Shown piece by piece: positions 16,690-25,842 of a stretch of DNA of 64,000 bases; position 1 is the first letter of the stretch, and the number at the start of each line of letters is the position of its first letter. The notes below the pieces were generated by a model. The model ran no database searches. It was given only the letters and a program-made list of their open reading frames with translations, and had not been told where the DNA came from. A program made the position numbers and the translations under genes. Source of the DNA: Cytophagales bacterium (GTDB taxonomy: Bacteria > Bacteroidota > Bacteroidia > Cytophagales > Spirosomataceae); NCBI GenBank assembly GCA_013298865.1, contig JAAFJL010000005.1, positions 1 to 64,000 on the forward strand. The letters are read 5' to 3'.

Positions 16690-17340
16690 ATGAAAAAATA
16701 TTTCAACTCTTCAATTAAATTAGGTCTTCTTGCTATGATTAGCATATATTTTTTGGTTTCGTGTAAAGGAACAGATGGACCTGCTGGACCTGCGGGTTCG
16801 GCAGGTCAAACTGGACCAGCAGGGGCTACTGGACCTGCTGGTGCTACTGGAGCAGCAGGAGCAAATGGTTCAAATGGTTCAAATGGTGCAGCAGGTGCAG
16901 CAGGTGCAGCAGGTGCAAATGGCAAGGACGGAAATGCCAATGTTACACAAATCAATTATGGGGCAAAATCTCATACAGGAACAGATATGTTCTTTCCATT
17001 TGGTACAACGGTAGCCGTTGCAGATGTTGACAAAAGTATTTACTATGTCTATGTAAAACAGACAGTTAAGACTTCTGCTGGGACTACGGTTTCGTTTTGG
17101 TTCTCGGTTCCAGGTGAAATTGCTAATGGGAATGAATACAGTTTTTACGTAACTTCTGCTGCAACCAATAACGGTTTATTTCTGAGAAGAGTAGTCAATT
17201 TTGTTGCTGGTAGCGATGCCTTCGATGATGTAAGAATTGTAGTTGTACCATCTACTACCCAAGTAAAAGGTGGACGTTTGGCAAATGTAAATTTCAAAAA
17301 TTACGAAGAAGTAAGAGCTGCATTTAATTTACCAAAATAG
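16690..17340 (+). CDS. Collagen-like repeat lipoprotein
   Basis: A 216-residue lipoprotein: an N-terminal hydrophobic segment ends in the lipobox FLVSC (Cys at about 25). Nineteen consecutive Gly-X-Y triplets follow (about 27-83), rich in GPA, GAT, GAA, GSN and GAN. A C-terminal beta-type domain of about 130 residues ends the protein. Bacterial collagen-like stretches form trimeric stalks, so this is probably a surface-exposed trimeric protein. The repeat is encoded by near-identical 9-bp units, for example three GCAGCAGGT-like units near 16890-16915, and could change length by slippage. Confidence 0.83.
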   Translation: MKKYFNSSIKLGLLAMISIYFLVSCKGTDGPAGPAGSAGQTGPAGATGPAGATGAAGANGSNGSNGAAGAAGAAGANGKDGNANVTQINYGAKSHTGTDMFFPFGTTVAVADVDKSIYYVYVKQTVKTSAGTTVSFWFSVPGEIANGNEYSFYVTSAATNNGLFLRRVVNFVAGSDAFDDVRIVVVPSTTQVKGGRLANVNFKNYEEVRAAFNLPK

Positions 17341-17364
17341 AGAAATTATCTGAAAATTCTAAAG

Positions 17365-17400
17365 TAAAAATTATCTAATTGTTTGATAATCAATAGTTTA
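17365..17400 (+). promoter_or_regulatory. Shared 36-bp upstream element, copy 1
   Basis: This AT-rich block containing TGTTTGATAATCA matches 60348-60383 at 30 of 36 positions by eye. It lies just before the lipoprotein gene at 17414. The other copy lies before pepT. It may be a promoter element or a small repeat; function unknown. Confidence 0.4.
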
Positions 17401-17413
17401 AAAAATAATAATC

Positions 17414-18583
17414 ATGAAAAAAAGAATCATGTTTAGAATAATACTACTCCTGTTCATGGTAGGAATAGGGGCTTGCTCAGGAGAAATATTTGTAGAACCT
17501 ACCTCGGCAACAAGTGAAGAAACTGCTAATTCTCGTACTGATGCAGACCCAGCAGGAATCCTCACAAACGGTAGAAATAAAACGGATAAAAATGCCAATA
17601 AGAATCCTGCTTCAATTGCAGGGACACTCAACCCACCACCTAAATCTACTGTTCCAAGAATCAATAAATTAGAGTACAGCAATTTTGAAAACTATGATAT
17701 AACAAAGCCTCTGAAAGGAGAAACTTTTTTCACTTGGAACTCAGACAATCAGTTAACTGTCGTTAAATATACTTTCACACATTCTACCAAACCAAGTGAG
17801 AATTATGGTATAGATTTTTATTTGACGTATAATTCAAACGGACAGCTAACAAGTATCAAAAAAATATACCGTGACGAAGCGTGGAGGAATATAAAAAATG
17901 CGGCAAAAAGTGCTCAGGACTATCAGTATGAAAGAAATTTTACGATTCAATACTACAACACAGGCAATGTAAGTAAAATTTTTGGAGAGAAACTGTATTC
18001 AGGTTATGATGATTATGCACTTACCAAATTGTTTGGTTTGATAGTACCTTTTTATCATACTTTCAAATATGATGTAGATAATTTAGTGACAGAACAAACA
18101 GAAGTAAGCCCAGCTTTAGTATATAAAGATGTGGGGAAACCCAGTGTAATAGCTGGTGTAAGGACTTTTCGTCAATCGTTTACTTTGGGTATAGACAATA
18201 AACTTAGCGATATTTTTGAACTTTGTAAGGATGAAAACAGCACCCCTTTTAATGTCAATACGGCTGTTCCTTGTGCTTTGAAACTCTCTTCGGTTGGGTC
18301 TTCATACATTTCTCCTATTTTCAAAGATTCCCCAATTATGGATAGTAAGAATTTATTTCCATTTCTGTACATACTCGGAATTTACGAATCTGAACACCCC
18401 GCCAATAGTATTTTGAGTTTGAACGACGTAATTAATTATATAAAAACCAATGGATTTTATGCAGTTTCTTCATTGGGTTCTACTGGGGTACTGACCAGAA
18501 ACCTGTCAAAGAATATCATCAAAATTGATCAAGATTGTCCAGGGAAATTCTGTAAGTCTGTAAATATTTCTTATTTCGAGTGA
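17414..18583 (+). CDS. Hypothetical lipoprotein, 389 aa
   Basis: A probable lipoprotein: the hydrophobic N-terminus ends in GIGAC (Cys at about 21). A low-complexity Asn/Thr/Ala/Pro linker (about 30-75) is followed by a beta-rich domain. That domain contains YD-like phrases (WNSDNQLTVVKYTF, YNSNGQLTSIKKIY) seen in Bacteroidota lipoproteins of unknown role. It probably sits on the outer membrane. The C-terminal region (about 270-389) has no recognised fold. No operon partner is clear. Confidence 0.75.
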   Translation: MKKRIMFRIILLLFMVGIGACSGEIFVEPTSATSEETANSRTDADPAGILTNGRNKTDKNANKNPASIAGTLNPPPKSTVPRINKLEYSNFENYDITKPLKGETFFTWNSDNQLTVVKYTFTHSTKPSENYGIDFYLTYNSNGQLTSIKKIYRDEAWRNIKNAAKSAQDYQYERNFTIQYYNTGNVSKIFGEKLYSGYDDYALTKLFGLIVPFYHTFKYDVDNLVTEQTEVSPALVYKDVGKPSVIAGVRTFRQSFTLGIDNKLSDIFELCKDENSTPFNVNTAVPCALKLSSVGSSYISPIFKDSPIMDSKNLFPFLYILGIYESEHPANSILSLNDVINYIKTNGFYAVSSLGSTGVLTRNLSKNIIKIDQDCPGKFCKSVNISYFE

Positions 18584-18635
18584 AAGATTTATGCGATAAT
18601 TATTTGATTTTCAGGTACTTAAATAAAAAAATACA

Positions 18636-21600
18636 ATGAAAAAGTATATACAAAAAAACCTAATTCTCTTCCTTCTGATTTCAACAATCGGAAAGGCACA
18701 GGATAATCATATTGGTTGTGGAACTACCGAGGCAAACCTCGACCCTAAAATCTTGAATATCATCCAAACCGCCACTCCCCGAACCGCATCAGCACGAAAA
18801 GCCGCTGAAAATTTCAGAGAAATTCGTCTCGCTATCGTGGTAGATTCTACGGTGTATTTTCAGTATAATAAAGATACTACCAAAATCAAAGAAGTAGCCT
18901 ACCGTACTTTCAGAACTGCTTCTGCTTATTATGAGCGAGATTTCAATGTGCGTTTCAATGTGGTTACCTTTGAGTTTTTAACAAAAAATAAAGGCTATAA
19001 TGAAAAAAATAGCACATTTACAGCTTTCAATAAAATAAAAGCCGACTATCAAAATAGAACTGATATTAGTCGAGATATTTTGATTCTGTGGTCAGTAGCC
19101 CTCAAAGAGCCTTATGGGGGTGTCGCTTCTGGTATAGGAAATGTAGGTACTAATGCTTCTATTATCCATCAACTTAGTTATGGCACTAATGAGCCTTCGA
19201 TGGGTACGGTCTTGCACGAGATTGGTCACGTTATGGGGTCTGTTCATACGCAGTCGTGTACATGGGCGAGTGGACCGTTTGAGGTATGTACGGATGTTGA
19301 AGGTGCTTGCAAAGGCTGGGCAATTGATACCCGTTATGCCAGTATTATGAGTTATTGTGCAGATGGTGATTTGGTTTTTCACCCGCTTTGTAAAGACGTA
19401 ATTCAGAAAGTTGCTAATCAGAAGTTTACGCCCTTAACCACTTTGCCCAGTGCTGCTCCTGTCTTGCATTTCCCTAAAAATGGCGTTACGGAATTTTATC
19501 CAAGTGAATTTTTTCAGTGGAAATGGGTTGAGAAAGTGTCTAATTATCAAGTAGTTATCTCTGAAAATGCTAATTTTTTAAATCCTTTGATTGATTCGCT
19601 CGTGGCAGATAATATGATTTATGTGGACAAAACCCTCAAACGAAATACTACTTATTATTGGCGAGTGAGATCCAAGAATCAAGTAGGAGACGGGGCTTGG
19701 TCGGCTACTTTCAATTTTAAAACCCATACTAATCTTATCTTGAAAGTTCCTTTTTTAGAGCCAATTTCAGAAGATAAAGCCCACGAAAACAAAGTAATTT
19801 CTTTCAGAAAAGTAACGGATGCCAAAGAATATAGTATCGAAATTCATAAAGGTTCTGCCATTACAAACACGAGTTTGTTTTCTGAGAAAAAAGTAAATAC
19901 CAATCGAGTCAGAATCGAGACTATTTTACCCGCCATTGCAGCAAATTTGAATGCTCAATATACGTTTAGAGTTCGTGCTATTGCTGATACTGTCAAAAGT
20001 GAGTGGAGCAGTCCAACGAAAGATTACTTCTTTTATGGTTTGAAGACGAGTGTTACTAATAATAGCGTTCGTACTCCTACCAGTCCTTTACTATCTACTC
20101 AAATTGAATTACCGAGAAGCTCACAAAAGCGTACTTACGATTATGAAATTTCAAAAACATCTGATTTCAAGACCATAGATGTTAAAAAAACGGTTAAATA
20201 TGACTCCTATTTCCAAGTCCCAAGTGTGGATAGTTATGCCTCATTTGCCCTTGAAAATTTAGCTCCTAATCAACAATATTACTACCGTCTGAAAGCAAAA
20301 AATGAAGCCGATAGTACCAATACTTGGTCAACTGGCACTTTCACAACCTCTTATGAAAGCCGATGGACTCCTATGCACTCAGGTAATTCTATTTTACCTT
20401 TTGGGGCTTCTACGCAAGGGCTTTTTATAGATAGCAAAAACAATAAATGGATTTTTGGCAATCAGGGTGTTTTCAGGAAATCACCCGATGGAAAAATAGA
20501 GCAATTTACTCGTGAACGTACCAGTGATTTATTGGCTAATACAGTTAGTGAGATAGCAGAGGATGAACAAGGGAGAATTTGGTTTGCTACGTCTGACGGC
20601 GTAACAAAATTTGAAAATGGGCTTTTTACACGTTACGAATCTCTTTTGTGGGGAACCGTAAATGCCTTAGGTAAGAGCGTTGATAGAAACATGTATAATA
20701 TCACCACGGGCAGAAACGGTATCAATTATGCCTATGTCTCTACGGGTAAAGTAATAAAATTTCAGAATGGATTTTGGACGAATATTACTGGCAACAATAA
20801 CTTTATTAGTGGTAATCTTAAATTACGACAAGATGCCAATAGTAATCTCTGGGCTGTAATATATAACTATTCTACCAGTAAAAATTCATTCAAAATATAT
20901 GATGGCTCAAATTGGAGTGATTATCAGCCCAATTGGAGTTTTCTATCCGATGGTAGCTCGTCTAATATTGACAGCAAGGGGAATATTTGGTATGTTAATT
21001 ATTCAAAAGATAGTATTTATGTAGTAAAAGATAAAAATTCGTACAAATCTTATTTCAAGACCATAAAGGCAATTGATGAATTTTCAAACCAAGAATTATC
21101 CATTGATTTAAGAAATTATTTTTCACAAATTACTGACACAGGTACAAAACTATATTTTTTTAATGCTTTTGCTTCAAATTATATAGAACTCGAAGGAACA
21201 ACTTATCGTTACAAATATTTACCACAAACGGCAGCGTATGGTAGAAGTTATTTCGCCAAAATGTTTACAGTGGATAAAAACGATGCAGTGAGTTATGTTC
21301 ATAATAGTTCGGTGATTTATGAACAGAACAAAAATAATATCATTGCCAATTTTACGGACAAACAAACCTTCGCCAGTTGTAGTGTAAAATTCAGAATCGG
21401 AGTAGCTTATCCACCCACAGGAGATGCCACCACTACCAAACTGAAAGTCATGCTTTCTGACGGTACAGCCAATACTTTTAAGGAAGTTTCAGCTACTTAT
21501 GCCAATGGCGAAATTACTGCAAAAATTCCTGCCAATACCCCTGTTGGTAAAGGGTATAGACTAAAATTTACGATGGGGGATAATTGGTATGTCAGTAATG

Positions 21601-22610
21601 AAAGTACAGGTTTTGAAGTACTGGCTTCACAAACGGCTTCTATCACGGGCGTAAACCAATTCTGTACAGGAGCTACTACGTCATTAACGGCAAATGTAAG
21701 TGCTGCCAAAGCTCCACTCGTCTACGCATGGTATGCTGGCACAAGCCAAACAGCCGATAATACTGATAAGATAACTATCAGTAAATCAGGTGATTATTCG
21801 GTCATCATTACGGATGCCAATGGTTGTAGTTATAATTCTCAGGCGTTTAAAATTACGGAGAAAACAGAAACCGCCACCATTGCAGGAACAAATCAATATT
21901 GTGTTGGGACAACCACCACTTTATCCGCTAATGCGGTTGGTGGAAAAGCCCCATTCTCGTACAGTTGGCAACTCGGAACAACTAATTTGACCGATTTAAC
22001 AAACAGTATCTCGGCAGGAAAAGTAGGTGAATACAGTGTTGTGGTAACGGATGGAACAGGTTGTAAGTATGTTTCGCAGCCTATCAAAATTACTGAAAAA
22101 GGAACTGCTGCAACTATCACTCCCGATGGAGCAACTACTGTTTATCAGCCCAATACTGTAAAACTTAATGCCAATACCATAGCCAATGCCACTTATCAAT
22201 GGCAGAAAAACACTACTGATATTACAGGAGCAATCACCGCCAATTTGGAAGCCAAAGAATCTGGCGATTATACTGTTACCTTAAAATCAGATGGCTGTAC
22301 TTCGGTTTCAAGTGCTGTGAAGGTTGCGATTGAAGTTTTGCTCGCTTCCGAACCCTCTTTCAATCTTTCGGAAGTAGGCATAGAAGTTTTTCCGAACCCT
22401 ACGGAACAATCAATTATTTTATCTTTGGGCAAAGTAGTAAATAGTAAAACTAATGCAGAACTTATTGATAACCAGGGAAAAACGTTTTTTCAACAAGAAA
22501 TAAAAGAAGAGAAAACAAGTATTAGTTTACAAGCAATTCCAGTGGGAACGTACTTTTTGCGAGTGTTGCAGGGAGAGAAAGTTTTGGTGAAAAAAATAAT
22601 TAAAAATTAG
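18636..22610 (+). CDS. Large secreted metalloprotease with propeller, Ig-like domains and T9SS tail
   Basis: A 1324-residue exported protein. It has a signal peptide (1-21) and a metzincin-type catalytic domain with HEIGHVMGSVH (about 196-206) and Met-turn SIMSYCADG. FN3-like domains follow (about 275-570). A Reg_prop-like beta-propeller follows (about 590-890), with phrases such as SEIAEDEQGRIWFATSDGV. Three Ig/PKD-like repeats come next (about 1000-1240), each with a Cys pair and a GDYSV-like strand. The end (VFPNPTEQS ... GTYFLRVLQGEKVLVKKIIKN) is a type A T9SS sorting domain. It is probably surface-attached. A periplasmic sensor-type propeller fused to a protease is unusual. Confidence 0.88.
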   Translation: MKKYIQKNLILFLLISTIGKAQDNHIGCGTTEANLDPKILNIIQTATPRTASARKAAENFREIRLAIVVDSTVYFQYNKDTTKIKEVAYRTFRTASAYYERDFNVRFNVVTFEFLTKNKGYNEKNSTFTAFNKIKADYQNRTDISRDILILWSVALKEPYGGVASGIGNVGTNASIIHQLSYGTNEPSMGTVLHEIGHVMGSVHTQSCTWASGPFEVCTDVEGACKGWAIDTRYASIMSYCADGDLVFHPLCKDVIQKVANQKFTPLTTLPSAAPVLHFPKNGVTEFYPSEFFQWKWVEKVSNYQVVISENANFLNPLIDSLVADNMIYVDKTLKRNTTYYWRVRSKNQVGDGAWSATFNFKTHTNLILKVPFLEPISEDKAHENKVISFRKVTDAKEYSIEIHKGSAITNTSLFSEKKVNTNRVRIETILPAIAANLNAQYTFRVRAIADTVKSEWSSPTKDYFFYGLKTSVTNNSVRTPTSPLLSTQIELPRSSQKRTYDYEISKTSDFKTIDVKKTVKYDSYFQVPSVDSYASFALENLAPNQQYYYRLKAKNEADSTNTWSTGTFTTSYESRWTPMHSGNSILPFGASTQGLFIDSKNNKWIFGNQGVFRKSPDGKIEQFTRERTSDLLANTVSEIAEDEQGRIWFATSDGVTKFENGLFTRYESLLWGTVNALGKSVDRNMYNITTGRNGINYAYVSTGKVIKFQNGFWTNITGNNNFISGNLKLRQDANSNLWAVIYNYSTSKNSFKIYDGSNWSDYQPNWSFLSDGSSSNIDSKGNIWYVNYSKDSIYVVKDKNSYKSYFKTIKAIDEFSNQELSIDLRNYFSQITDTGTKLYFFNAFASNYIELEGTTYRYKYLPQTAAYGRSYFAKMFTVDKNDAVSYVHNSSVIYEQNKNNIIANFTDKQTFASCSVKFRIGVAYPPTGDATTTKLKVMLSDGTANTFKEVSATYANGEITAKIPANTPVGKGYRLKFTMGDNWYVSNESTGFEVLASQTASITGVNQFCTGATTSLTANVSAAKAPLVYAWYAGTSQTADNTDKITISKSGDYSVIITDANGCSYNSQAFKITEKTETATIAGTNQYCVGTTTTLSANAVGGKAPFSYSWQLGTTNLTDLTNSISAGKVGEYSVVVTDGTGCKYVSQPIKITEKGTAATITPDGATTVYQPNTVKLNANTIANATYQWQKNTTDITGAITANLEAKESGDYTVTLKSDGCTSVSSAVKVAIEVLLASEPSFNLSEVGIEVFPNPTEQSIILSLGKVVNSKTNAELIDNQGKTFFQQEIKEEKTSISLQAIPVGTYFLRVLQGEKVLVKKIIKN

Positions 22611-22615
22611 AGAAA

Positions 22616-23050
22616 ATGAAAAATATCCTAATCATGTTTGTCACGGTTTTCGTCATTTTCTCTTGTGGGAAAAAAGCCGATGCCATCGTTCCTCTTTCTG
22701 ATAAAATCAAGAAAGTTTGGACAGCCGACCTCGTGAAAGAAGGCGGAGCAACTGTTTATACCAAAGGTGCAAGCAGTAATATAAAACCTGGGTATTCTCA
22801 GTTCAAGTTAGATTTGAGTAGTGCTGCTTCCGTAACACTTGTGGAGGTGGACGGCAATACGTTTTCGGGTACATGGGAATTACAGAATGATACAAAATTG
22901 GTCTTGAAAAACCTCAGCCCCGTACCCACAGGTACAGGAGGCACGTTAGAATTTAGCATCAATTCGGCATCAGAAAGTAACCTGAATATTAGCAGAACTT
23001 CCCAGAATCTCAAAACTGGCAATAGTTTGAATGACTATTTATTGAAGTAG
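22616..23050 (+). CDS. Small lipoprotein, lipocalin-like
   Basis: A 144-residue lipoprotein with lipobox VIFSC (Cys at about 17). The mature part is beta-rich (KIKKVWTADLVKEGG, GNTFSGTWELQNDTKLVLKNL), like small lipocalin-type Bacteroidota lipoproteins. It starts 5 bp after the large protease gene and is very likely co-transcribed. Role unknown. Confidence 0.75.
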   Translation: MKNILIMFVTVFVIFSCGKKADAIVPLSDKIKKVWTADLVKEGGATVYTKGASSNIKPGYSQFKLDLSSAASVTLVEVDGNTFSGTWELQNDTKLVLKNLSPVPTGTGGTLEFSINSASESNLNISRTSQNLKTGNSLNDYLLK

Positions 23051-23069
23051 AATTTAACCCACAATCATC

Positions 23070-24014
23070 ATGTTAAAGAAAATTTTAATTGGTTTTTTAG
23101 TAATAATCTCTGTTATATTCCTTCTGATTCAATGGCAGGTTTACAAAATAAATCATGCCCCCGAAGAATTCACTTTTGAGGTGCTGAACCAACCCATGAA
23201 TGGCAAAGAAACTTTCATAGATGGGCATGATGGCATAAAAATCAGAACGATTGTTGGTGGCGAAGGTCCAACGGTGATTTTGGCACATGGCATTGCAGGA
23301 GATGCCGAAGGCTGGAATATGGTATTCAATGAATTAGTAAAATCAGGATTTCGGGTGATTGCTTTTGACCAACGTGGGCATCATAAAAGTACCATTGGCA
23401 AAGATGGCATCAACTCCAAATCAATGGCAAACGACTACAAAACTATTTTGGAATATTTTGATGTAAAAGATGGAATATTGGTTGGGCATTCGATGGGGGG
23501 ATTTTTGAGTATCAAATTTATGTTGGATTATCCTGAAATAGCTCAGAATAGACTGCATGGAACATTGCTGATGTCCACGCTTGCTGGTGATTTGAGTAGA
23601 GATAATTCGCAAAATAAAACTCAGATTTCTTTGGTAAAAAGTGGTTGGATTCAAAAGGTTTTGGCTAATGAATCTTTGGCAACTTTATTTCAGTCAAGTT
23701 TTGTGGGAACACCCTATAAATCCATTCTTCAAACCGCTCTACAAAGTTCAAAATCGCAGGATTTAGTCATCCTCGTACCCATTTTAGAAGCCCTTGTGAA
23801 TGAAAATTATTACCCACAATTAAACAAAATTCAAACGCCATGCGTAGTGATGGTTGGCACGCTGGATAAATCCACGCCAAGTTTTCATTCAGAAGATTTA
23901 ATAAAGGGAATCACAAATTCGAGAATGGTAAAAGTAGCAGGCAAAGGGCATTTATTGAATTGGGAAGCACATTTAAAAATAGTGGAAGAAATCAAAAAGA
24001 TGAGTAGCAAGTAG
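23070..24014 (+). CDS. Alpha/beta hydrolase
   Basis: A 314-residue hydrolase with an N-terminal membrane anchor (about 4-23). The fold is clear from VILAHGIAGDAEGWNMVF (oxyanion region), the nucleophile elbow GHSMGG (Ser at about 143), the acid in GTLDKSTP and the histidine in GKGHLLNWEA. The substrate cannot be predicted. It follows the small lipoprotein by 19 bp and ends at a strong terminator, so it is the last gene of the 18636 operon. Confidence 0.86.
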   Translation: MLKKILIGFLVIISVIFLLIQWQVYKINHAPEEFTFEVLNQPMNGKETFIDGHDGIKIRTIVGGEGPTVILAHGIAGDAEGWNMVFNELVKSGFRVIAFDQRGHHKSTIGKDGINSKSMANDYKTILEYFDVKDGILVGHSMGGFLSIKFMLDYPEIAQNRLHGTLLMSTLAGDLSRDNSQNKTQISLVKSGWIQKVLANESLATLFQSSFVGTPYKSILQTALQSSKSQDLVILVPILEALVNENYYPQLNKIQTPCVVMVGTLDKSTPSFHSEDLIKGITNSRMVKVAGKGHLLNWEAHLKIVEEIKKMSSK

Positions 24015-24041
24015 AGCTTCTTTGGAAAAGTATCACCTTGG

Positions 24042-24079
24042 AACTCCGTTTTAGCGTAAAAACTAAAACGGAGTTTTTT
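24042..24079 (+). terminator. Rho-independent terminator after the hydrolase
   Basis: AACTCCGTTTTAG and CTAAAACGGAGTT pair around an 8-base loop, followed by a T-run. Confidence 0.85.
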
Positions 24080-24262
24080 ATTGATTTTGCCGTTTACTAA
24101 CTGATAGTCGTAGATTTTTCTGTTTTGCAAAATTTCATTTATGTTTGTGATATAATATTTCTATTACTTAATCTATTAGTTAAATCTTTAAAATTCAATC
24201 TTCAATGACATTTCAGGTATTTGTTTCACAATAATTTTTGGAGAAACCAATAATTTAAAGAG

Positions 24263-24340
24263 CTAAGTTTTCTACTTAAAACTTAGTTAGTTGCCTTTAA
24301 ATTGAATCCCAATCAGCAGGTAGCAACTACTGCACCGAAC
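24263..24340 (+). promoter_or_regulatory. Structured leader ahead of the GG peptide
   Basis: CTAAGTTTT-CTACTT-AAAACTTAG (24263-24286) is a perfect hairpin. AGTTGCC and GGTAGCAACT further down can pair around a spacer. There is no T-run, so it is not a standard terminator. It may be a regulatory or stability structure in the 5' UTR of the peptide mRNA. The sequence from 24080 to 24260 shows nothing else I can name. Confidence 0.35.
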
Positions 24341-24357
24341 AATTAAATTTTATCAAG

Positions 24358-24534
24358 ATGAAAAAATTATCAAGAGAAGAAATGAGAAACGTTAATGGAG
24401 GAAAACCAAGGCTATTGTGTGATACTCCTTCGGACTGTGGTGCAAATAATTGCGATGTCTTTCCACCTGTTAGTTGGGGTAATAAATGGGACTGCCAAAA
24501 AGGTCTTTGTGTTTACGGTAGTAATTGTATATAA
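24358..24534 (+). CDS. Double-glycine leader peptide with six-cysteine core
   Basis: A 58-residue peptide. The leader MKKLSREEMRNVNGG is a textbook LSxxEMxxVxGG leader used by Bacteroidota natural-product precursors and bacteriocins. Cleavage after Gly15 would leave a 43-residue core with six Cys at positions 21, 27, 32, 46, 51 and 57, plus Trp, Pro and Gly. Six Cys suggest three disulfides or another crosslink. Usual partners are a C39-peptidase ABC transporter and sometimes a radical SAM enzyme; neither is in this window. The gene stands alone between a structured leader and its own terminator. An S41 peptidase lipoprotein follows. The product could be an antimicrobial, a signal, or a secreted peptide of unknown role. 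Confidence 0.85.
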   Translation: MKKLSREEMRNVNGGKPRLLCDTPSDCGANNCDVFPPVSWGNKWDCQKGLCVYGSNCI

Positions 24535-24571
24535 ATTTTTTCCAATTAAGCCGTAGTTCTAAGACAAGTCA

Positions 24572-24618
24572 AAAAGCTAAGTTTACCATACAAAATTGGT
24601 AAACTTGGCTTTTCTATT
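24572..24618 (+). terminator. Rho-independent terminator after the GG peptide
   Basis: AAAAGCTAAGTTTACCA and TGGTAAACTTGGCTTTT pair with one G-T pair, then a T-rich tail. Confidence 0.8.
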
Positions 24619-24711
24619 TTTACTTGTTTTCTACCTAATTGTTATTAACTTCATACTGTATTTTACTACATATCTTCATTCATAGTTTTAAACTTAATCA
24701 TACCTCATTTC

Positions 24712-25689
24712 ATGAAAAATCAGATCAAAATTTGCATTTTTTTACTATTGCTTTTCTTAGTTTGGAGTTGTAATGAATCTGTAAGCCCAGTTACTCTTAC
24801 CGACAAACCTACCGATCCAAAGGTTGAAGCCTATCTGAACCGACTGCTTTCAACAATGGAGGAAAATTCAATTAACAGAAAAACAATTAATTGGAAAATT
24901 TTTAAAGAAAAAGTTTTAACAGAAGCCAAAGGAGCAGCAGAAATTAATGATGTTAAAGTGGATAAAGCCATTTCCTTAGCCCTCACATTACTACAAGATT
25001 CGCATAGTTTTTTTATTAAGGCAAATGGTAAATATCTCTCAAGGACAGTCTCTACGGTTTCTTGCAAAGACAATCCTCCACTTTTACCTTCCCCCGACAG
25101 AGAAATTGGTTACATAAAAATTAGTGCATTTTCAGGTACTTCAGAAGCTGCAAATACTTTCGCACAGAGTATTCAAAATAGCATCAAAAGTGCCGATAAT
25201 GCGAACATCAAAGGGTGGATTGTTGATTTGAGAGGTAATACAGGCGGAAATATGTGGCCCATGATTGCAGGAGTAAGTCCGATTTTAGGAGAAGGTAAAT
25301 TGGGTTATTTCATAGACCCAGATGGTATTGCAGATAGTTGGGTTTATGGAAATGGGGAAATAGAAAATGTTTTTATTAAAAGTCAGTATAATTTGATAAA
25401 ACCGATGCCCAAAGTAGCACTTCTGACAGACCAAGCAACTGCCAGTTCTGGTGAAGCCGTCGTAATAGCTTTCAAGCAAAGACCCAATACCAGAAGTTTT
25501 GGCTCTGCAACTTGTGGATTATCAACTTCAAATGCAGCCTTTGAACAAGAGGGGGCATACCTCTATTTAACAGTATCAACAATGGCTGATAGGAAAAAAA
25601 TAAAATATGGGACTCGTGTAGTTCCCGATGTTGTTGAAAGTAACCAGCAAATATATCTAAAACAAGCAGTTGACTGGTTGAAGGGGTAA
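24712..25689 (+). CDS. S41-family peptidase-like lipoprotein
   Basis: A 325-residue lipoprotein (lipobox LVWSC, Cys at about 20) with an S41 (tail-specific protease/retinal-binding) catalytic domain. Marks are GYIKISAFSGTSEAA, GWIVDLRGNTGGNMWPMIAG and the nucleophile region LLTDQATASSGEAVVIAF (Ser at about 245). A partner lysine is not obvious, and no PDZ domain is present, so this is the short, PDZ-less form. It is probably periplasmic or outer-membrane. It lies 177 bp after the GG peptide gene, with a terminator between, so any functional link is speculative. Confidence 0.83.
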   Translation: MKNQIKICIFLLLLFLVWSCNESVSPVTLTDKPTDPKVEAYLNRLLSTMEENSINRKTINWKIFKEKVLTEAKGAAEINDVKVDKAISLALTLLQDSHSFFIKANGKYLSRTVSTVSCKDNPPLLPSPDREIGYIKISAFSGTSEAANTFAQSIQNSIKSADNANIKGWIVDLRGNTGGNMWPMIAGVSPILGEGKLGYFIDPDGIADSWVYGNGEIENVFIKSQYNLIKPMPKVALLTDQATASSGEAVVIAFKQRPNTRSFGSATCGLSTSNAAFEQEGAYLYLTVSTMADRKKIKYGTRVVPDVVESNQQIYLKQAVDWLKG

Positions 25690-25842
25690 TGCTTTGATTT
25701 GCCTTCAAAATTTTTAAAATTAGATGTGCCTGCAAATAGTAAATTCCAGGTCATTACTTACCATTTACTCAGTATTCAACCCAAATCCCTAATTTTTCAT
25801 GATAAAACATTAAATTACAGTTAATTCTAAATTCATAATTTA

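Noticed and set aside
16775..17014. Reading frame overlapping the collagen-like gene, rich in Gln, Val and Leu
   Set aside because: It is a frame-shifted shadow of the Gly-X-Y repeat DNA; the real frame has a lipobox and collagen triplets.
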